Assembly (NCBI GenBank): GCA_041658605.1
Contig: JBAZZU010000002.1
Location: forward strand, 65,816 to 129,815
Reading direction: 5' to 3'
From: JBAZWE01 sp041658605
Lineage (GTDB): Bacteria; Actinomycetota; Thermoleophilia; BMS3ABIN01
Length of the DNA stretch: 64,000 nt
The stretch's first letter is position 1. Each line of letters opens with the position of its first letter. Shown one piece after another: positions 59,332-64,000 of this stretch. The notes beneath the pieces were generated by a model that was not told where the DNA came from, did no database searches, and was given only the letters and a program-made list of their open reading frames with translations. Made by a program: the position numbers and the translations under genes.

Positions 59332-59991
59332 ATGAAGAAAGTTAAACTGGCAGTAAAAGAGCGCGACAGTTTCGGAAGCCCCGAGGCAAGGCGCATGCGT
59401 AAATCAGGATGGATACCGGCGGTACTTTACGGCGACGGCGAGAGCAGCAAGGCCCTCGCCGTGGAAGAGAAAGCATTGAAACATGCGCTGGGCCGCGAGC
59501 GCGGCAATGTCATTCTTTCCCTGACGATCGAGGGCAGCAAGGACGCCCATGCCGCCATACTCAAGGAATATCAGCCTGACCCGCTGGGGCGCGGCATCCT
59601 GCACGTAGATTTCCTCGAGGTGAGTATGGACAAGCCGATCGAGGCCTCGATCCACCTCGAACTTACCGGCACACCCCAGGGAGTCAAGGACGGCGGCATC
59701 CTTGATCAGAGCCATCGCGAGCTTCAGATTCGCTGCCTGCCTGGTGATATGCCGTCGAGCATCGAATACGACGTCTCGGAGATGGTAATCGGCGACTCGA
59801 TCCGCGTGAGCGACCTGACACCGCCGCCGGGTGTGGAGATCCTCAGCGATTCCGAGAGCGGCGTTGCTAGTGTCCTGGCGCCGAAACTGGTTGTTGAAGA
59901 GGTCACCGAAGAAGAGGCCGAGGAAGGCGCGGAGGCGGCAGCTGAAGGCGCTCCCGCCGAGGAGAAGCCGGCCGAAGGCGGCGGAGAATAG
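59332..59991 (+). CDS. rplY: 50S ribosomal protein L25, Ctc form
   Basis: A 219-aa long form of L25. The N-terminal 5S rRNA-binding part holds GSPEARRMRKSGWIPAVLYG, followed by the TL5/Ctc C-terminal beta domain and an acidic Glu/Ala-rich tail (EEVTEEEAEEGAEAAAEGAPAEE). It binds 5S rRNA. It lies 18 bp after prs and before pth, a classic order. Confidence 0.95.
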   Translation: MKKVKLAVKERDSFGSPEARRMRKSGWIPAVLYGDGESSKALAVEEKALKHALGRERGNVILSLTIEGSKDAHAAILKEYQPDPLGRGILHVDFLEVSMDKPIEASIHLELTGTPQGVKDGGILDQSHRELQIRCLPGDMPSSIEYDVSEMVIGDSIRVSDLTPPPGVEILSDSESGVASVLAPKLVVEEVTEEEAEEGAEAAAEGAPAEEKPAEGGGE

Positions 59992-60033
59992 ACGGGGAGA
60001 CACAGTAAACCGTCATACATATAATGTCATCAC

Positions 60034-60067
60034 CGTAGAGACGTTGCATGCAACGTCTCTACGTTTT
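60034..60067 (+). terminator. Perfect 30-bp palindrome with T run
   Basis: CGTAGAGACGTTGCA and its exact reverse complement TGCAACGTCTCTACG abut without a loop, followed by TTTT. The sequence GTAGAGACGTTGCATGCAAC is a widely shared intergenic palindrome, so this may be a mobile repeat now working as terminator between rplY and pth. Confidence 0.6.
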
Positions 60068-60091
60068 AAGGCCTGCTAAGGAATCAGGGTC

Positions 60092-60733
60092 ATGGCTTTT
60101 TTCAAGAAACAGCACCATTCACTCAATACCGATTTTCTGGTAGCCGGCCTTGGCAATCCCGGCTCCGAATATGAGGGCACGCGTCATAACATCGGCTTCA
60201 TGGCGGCCGCAAGGTTGATGAAGCGCCATGAGATGGGAAGAACCCGTAACCGCTATGGCGGCCGCTGGTGTGAGGGAACCGTAATGGGTGTGAACCTGGC
60301 GGTCATCCTTCCCATGTCATATATGAACCGTTCAGGTGAGGCAGTGGCTTCTGCCGCCGGGCACAAGCATATTGATCCCGTCAATATTATAGTCGTCCAC
60401 GATGACATGGACTTCCCGTTCGGTTCAGTGCGCGTAAAGCAGGGTGGCGGCACCGGCGGCCATAACGGCCTTGCCAGTATCGCGGCCGCTCTGGGCACCG
60501 ATGTTTTCAACCGCGTCAGGGTCGGCATCGGGCGTCCAGAAAATCCGAACGTGCCCGCGCGTGACTGGGTCCTTTCCCGGCTCAGGGAAAACGACGACGC
60601 GCTTCTGGCTGCTCTCGATACGACTGTTGATTGTATCGAGACGATCATCACCGAAGGTATCGAGGCCGCGATGAACCGCTTTAACCGACGTGACCAGGAT
60701 GGCGATCCGGCGGGGGAACAGACGGACTCGTAG
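60092..60733 (+). CDS. pth: Peptidyl-tRNA hydrolase
   Basis: Frees tRNA from peptidyl-tRNA. GLGNPGSEYEGTRHNIGFMAA contains the catalytic His, VVHDDMDFPFGSVRVKQGGGTGGHNGL the Asp and the Gly-rich loop, and PMSYMNRSGEA the substrate Asn. 213 aa. Lies between rplY and mfd. Confidence 0.97.
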   Translation: MAFFKKQHHSLNTDFLVAGLGNPGSEYEGTRHNIGFMAAARLMKRHEMGRTRNRYGGRWCEGTVMGVNLAVILPMSYMNRSGEAVASAAGHKHIDPVNIIVVHDDMDFPFGSVRVKQGGGTGGHNGLASIAAALGTDVFNRVRVGIGRPENPNVPARDWVLSRLRENDDALLAALDTTVDCIETIITEGIEAAMNRFNRRDQDGDPAGEQTDS

Positions 60734-60800
60734 CGAAGGCGTTCGAAAGCCGGTTGCGGGGTATATCAATGATTGAAAAAAGTTTTCGGCGACAGCCGGG

Positions 60801-63800
60801 ATGTTTTTCCCGGTCCCAGTTTTGATTACCTCCTACATAAAGAAAGATGAAAACTTCCAGATGCTCACGGCGGCCCTGAACGCAGGGCCGGCGAGTGTCT
60901 ACGCCCCGACCTTCTTCCAGGGTTACCTGCTGGCTTCACTGCGCGACGAGAACTGGCCACAGGAAGCGTTGCTGGTCGTGGCGCCGGGCGGCGCGGAAGC
61001 CTCCAGGCTGACCGATGACCTCCAGGCTTTTGCCGGGCGGACGCCGGTGCGCCTGCTGCCCGCCGCGGGGACTGCTCCCGGCAGCATGATGATCGCTTCC
61101 AGCCGGCTGGTCGGACTCAGGCATGCTGCTATCTGGAGCCTGGCCGCGGGCCGTCCCGGCATCGTTGTCGCCGATATCGCGGCCATGGCGGACGGGTCGC
61201 TCGATCCGGGGCGCTGGCCCGAGCCGGTCCGGACAGGCAGGGGGAACCCGGGCAGCTTCGATGAGATAATCGAGCGCCTGGCATCGCTGGGCTACGAGAG
61301 GGTGCCGCAGGTGGAGGACCGGGGGGAGTTCGCCGTACGCGGCGGCATCATCGATGTCTTCCCCTCCACCGACAAGGCGCCGCTCCGGCTGGAATTCTGG
61401 GGAGACGAGTTTGAATCACTGCGCCGTTTTTCGCCGTTTACCCAGCGCTCCCTGCTCGACGAGGAGAGCGCCATGGTTTTTGCCGCCGCGGAGCCGGAAG
61501 GGACTGATGCCGGACCGCGGAAAACAACCGCCGGACAGGGTTTGTTTTCCGGACTGCTGGACCGGGAGACGGGCAAGGCCCGTATCTGCCGGTTAGACCC
61601 GGCTGCGGGCCGGGACTCGTTTGCATCCTACTGGGAGGATGTGCTTGAGGCTTCCTCGATCCGGGAGTCCGCAGGGCATTACTTAAGTCCGGAAGAGCTG
61701 GACAAGCGGCTTCATGCTTCTGCGAGTCTTGTTCTTGAGAGTCTGCCATCAGACCAGCCCCATGTTTTTTCGGCGACCGGATTCCACTTCGCCTCGCGGC
61801 GCGTTTCCGAAGCGTCAGTTGAGCTGCAGCGGATGGTGTCCGGCGGTTTCAGGGTGTTTGTCCATTTTTCCTCGGAAGGCGCGGCGCGCCGGGCCGAGCA
61901 TAACCTTGCCGGGAGTACGACTTTTCTTGACGAAGGAAAATCCGCCCCCGGGAAGCCAGGCACCTACCTCGTCGTTGCTCCTCCCCCGACCGGATTTGTC
62001 AACAAGGACATGAAGCTGGCCGTCGTCAGCGAGCGTACGCTTATCAGACCCAGCAAATCAGTGCGCAGCCGGACCCTGGGCCTGGCCGGACGCGCCATCA
62101 TGAGCTTTCGGGATTTGACGCCTGGAGATTTTGTGGTACACCAGGATCACGGCATCGGCGTTTTCGAATCGGTGGAGACCAAGACAGTCGCTGGCGTGAC
62201 CCGCGACTACCTGCACCTGCGCTTCAAGGGTGATGACAGGCTGTTTGTCCCGCAGGAACAGATATCCCTGGTCTCACGCTATGTGGGCGGGCAGGCCGGC
62301 AGTCCGCCGCTCAACAAGCTGGGCGGCCGCGCCTGGTCGCAGGCTCGCGCCAGGGCCAGGAACGCGGCCCGTGAGATGGCCGGCGAACTGCTCCAGCTTT
62401 ACGCCCTCAGGCAGAGCCTGCCGGGCGACGAATTCGCAGCTGACGACCAGTGGCAGATGGAGCTGGAGGCGGCCTTTCCCTTCGAGGAGACCCCCGACCA
62501 GGCCGCAGCCATCGAAGACGTGAAAGACGACATGGAATCGCCGCACCCGATGGACCGCCTCATCTGCGGCGACGTGGGCTACGGCAAGACCGAAGTGGCG
62601 GTACGCGCGGCCTTCAAGGCGGCCATCCAGGGCAGGCAGGTGCTGATGCTGGTGCCGACGACGATCCTCGCCCTGCAGCATTTCAATACTTTCAGCTCCC
62701 GTTTCAGCAAGTATCCGGTCAACGTGGAGATGATATCCCGCTTCCGCAGCGCGGCGCGGACGCGGCAGATCGCGGCCGATTTTCGTGAAGGCAGGATCGA
62801 CGTGCTGATCGGCACCCATCGCGTACTCTCGGCTGACGTCGTGCCGAAGGACCTCGGGCTGGTCATTGTTGATGAGGAGCAAAGATTTGGCGTACACCAG
62901 AAGGAGACTCTGCGCCAGCTGCGCCTGCGCGTGGACGTCTTGAGCCTCTCGGCTACACCGATACCGCGCACGCTGCAGATGTCACTGTCCGGCATCCGGG
63001 ACATAAGCATCATGGAGACGCCGCCGCTGGGCCGCTATCCCATCCGCACCTACGTGGGCGAGTATGATGACGAGGTCATAAGCCAGGCGATCATGAAGGA
63101 GGCCGCCCGCGGCGGTCAGGTCTTCTTCCTGCACAACAGGGTGGAGACCATCGCCGGCAAGGCGGAGGAGCTCAAGGCTCTGATTCCAAACGTGCGTTTC
63201 ATCGTCGCCCACGGACAGATGCCGGAAAAGGAGCTGGAGACGGTCATGGTCTCGTTCCTGGAGAAGGAAGCTGACGTGCTGGTCTGCACGTCCATCATCG
63301 AAAGCGGACTCGACATCCCCACTGCGAACACGCTCATCGTCGACCGCGCCGACATGCTCGGGCTATCGCAGCTCTACCAGATACGCGGCCGCATCGGGCG
63401 ATCAGATGTTATCGCGCACGCCTACCTGCTCTATCCGCCGAACGCTTCGCTGACGCGCGAGGCCATGGCCAGGCTCTCCACCCTGAGTGATTACACCGAG
63501 CTGGGTTCGGGCTTCAAGATCGCCATGCGGGACCTCGAGATCCGTGGCGCCGGCAATCTGCTGGGAGACGAGCAGTCCGGGCACGTGGCCGCCGTCGGTT
63601 TTGACATGTACTGCGATCTGCTAAGACAGGCGGTGGCCGAGCTCAACAACCAGCCCGTGGAGGAGCCCCGCACCGCGCGCCTGGACGCCGATGTCGACGC
63701 GTATATCCCGTCAGATTACATCCCGCTGGAGACCGCGCGCATCGATGTCCACCACCGCATCGCCGCAGCACGCGACGAGCAGCAGCTTGCGGAGATGGAA

Positions 63801-64000
63801 ACGGAGTTGCTGGACCGCTTCGGTCCCGTGCCCGGCGTTGTAAAGAATCTGCTCGACATGCAGGAGATACGCATGAAAGCAGGCGTGCTCGGGGCCTCGC
63901 TGGTCACATACAGGAAGGGACGGCTCGAGCTTGGCGACATGCATATTTCTTCGCACCAGCGGGAAACACTCGACGAGGCGGGGCTGAAATTCGTCTATCA
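60801..64000 (+). CDS. mfd: Transcription-repair coupling factor (partial, runs off the end)
   Basis: Removes stalled RNA polymerase and recruits UvrA. The window holds about 1066 codons. The UvrB-like N-terminus has GYERVPQVEDRGEFAVRGGIIDVFP. The RNA-polymerase-interacting domain begins LTPGDFVVHQDHGIGVF. The translocase has Walker A CGDVGYGKTEVA, IVDEEQRFGV, LSATPIPRTLQM and IRGRIGRSD. The C-terminal autoinhibitory domain begins but is cut by the window. ATG 60801 is assumed; there is no strong ribosome site, and ATG 60861 is the next choice. Confidence 0.96.
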   Translation, partial: MFFPVPVLITSYIKKDENFQMLTAALNAGPASVYAPTFFQGYLLASLRDENWPQEALLVVAPGGAEASRLTDDLQAFAGRTPVRLLPAAGTAPGSMMIASSRLVGLRHAAIWSLAAGRPGIVVADIAAMADGSLDPGRWPEPVRTGRGNPGSFDEIIERLASLGYERVPQVEDRGEFAVRGGIIDVFPSTDKAPLRLEFWGDEFESLRRFSPFTQRSLLDEESAMVFAAAEPEGTDAGPRKTTAGQGLFSGLLDRETGKARICRLDPAAGRDSFASYWEDVLEASSIRESAGHYLSPEELDKRLHASASLVLESLPSDQPHVFSATGFHFASRRVSEASVELQRMVSGGFRVFVHFSSEGAARRAEHNLAGSTTFLDEGKSAPGKPGTYLVVAPPPTGFVNKDMKLAVVSERTLIRPSKSVRSRTLGLAGRAIMSFRDLTPGDFVVHQDHGIGVFESVETKTVAGVTRDYLHLRFKGDDRLFVPQEQISLVSRYVGGQAGSPPLNKLGGRAWSQARARARNAAREMAGELLQLYALRQSLPGDEFAADDQWQMELEAAFPFEETPDQAAAIEDVKDDMESPHPMDRLICGDVGYGKTEVAVRAAFKAAIQGRQVLMLVPTTILALQHFNTFSSRFSKYPVNVEMISRFRSAARTRQIAADFREGRIDVLIGTHRVLSADVVPKDLGLVIVDEEQRFGVHQKETLRQLRLRVDVLSLSATPIPRTLQMSLSGIRDISIMETPPLGRYPIRTYVGEYDDEVISQAIMKEAARGGQVFFLHNRVETIAGKAEELKALIPNVRFIVAHGQMPEKELETVMVSFLEKEADVLVCTSIIESGLDIPTANTLIVDRADMLGLSQLYQIRGRIGRSDVIAHAYLLYPPNASLTREAMARLSTLSDYTELGSGFKIAMRDLEIRGAGNLLGDEQSGHVAAVGFDMYCDLLRQAVAELNNQPVEEPRTARLDADVDAYIPSDYIPLETARIDVHHRIAAARDEQQLAEMETELLDRFGPVPGVVKNLLDMQEIRMKAGVLGASLVTYRKGRLELGDMHISSHQRETLDEAGLKFVY

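Overview
The window reads as chromosomal DNA of a GC-rich Gram-positive-type bacterium, most likely a deep-branching anaerobic member of Actinomycetota. This is inference from gene content and order: rsmA-ispE and glmU-prs-rplY-pth-mfd neighbourhoods, an LCP cell-wall ligase, a polyprenol-phosphomannose synthase, Rex, futalosine-type menaquinone genes (UbiA/UbiD types), and nickel/CO-dehydrogenase maturation genes (CooT, CooC). There is no rRNA, CRISPR array, prophage or intact insertion sequence. Two tRNAs are present, Arg(CCU) and Gln(UUG).

Layout. 1-8.7 kb: envelope polysaccharide genes (sugar-nucleotide pyrophosphorylase, UDP-glucose dehydrogenase, LCP protein, GT4), a DHH phosphoesterase and membrane proteins. 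8.9-9.3 kb: a thioredoxin-fold lipoprotein whose first redox cysteine is replaced by an in-frame UGA, a strong selenocysteine candidate. 9.6-14.9 kb: a GGDEF/HD-GYP protein, tRNA-Arg, ddl, an aminotransferase, a DUF4126 protein and acylphosphatase. 15-18.7 kb: a DUF3842-cooT-cbiM-cbiQ-cbiO nickel/cobalt operon behind a leader with a terminator-like hairpin. 19-21.7 kb: a PAS-GAF histidine kinase and a single-domain receiver. The kinase shares a seven-cysteine module with the GGDEF/HD-GYP protein. 21.7-31.6 kb: dolichol-phosphate-mannose-type synthase, FmdE-like protein, ABC-2 exporter, copper ATPase, metallophosphoesterase, two tandem-rhodanese paralogues (one secreted, one cytosolic) and Dtd. 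31.8-34.1 kb: an O-antigen-ligase-like protein and a methyltransferase. 34.3-40.3 kb: one minus-strand operon hemB-hemL-rex-(unknown)-ubiD-ubiA with a Rex-like operator just before hemB. 40.3-41.4 kb: an intergenic repeat element and cooC.

42.7-50 kb is the most unusual region. Two secreted proteins, a beta-propeller-like one and a rhodanese/FnIII one, share a C-terminal domain of about 108 residues. Each is followed by a 44-45 residue peptide, and the two peptides are identical over their last 20 residues. The peptides carry the YxxPxL...T spacing of lasso-type RiPP leaders, but the predicted core lacks an acceptor for a lasso ring. Between the two modules lie a Gly/Ser-rich anchored protein and an HPr-kinase-like P-loop protein. 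A 17-bp palindromic repeat occurs on both sides of the island. I regard this as the best candidate for an undescribed system.

50-64 kb: DedA, UppP, phosphate transporter with DUF47 partner, rsmA-ispE, DUF2267 and PRC-barrel genes, then glmU-prs-rplY-pth and the first part of mfd, which runs off the end.
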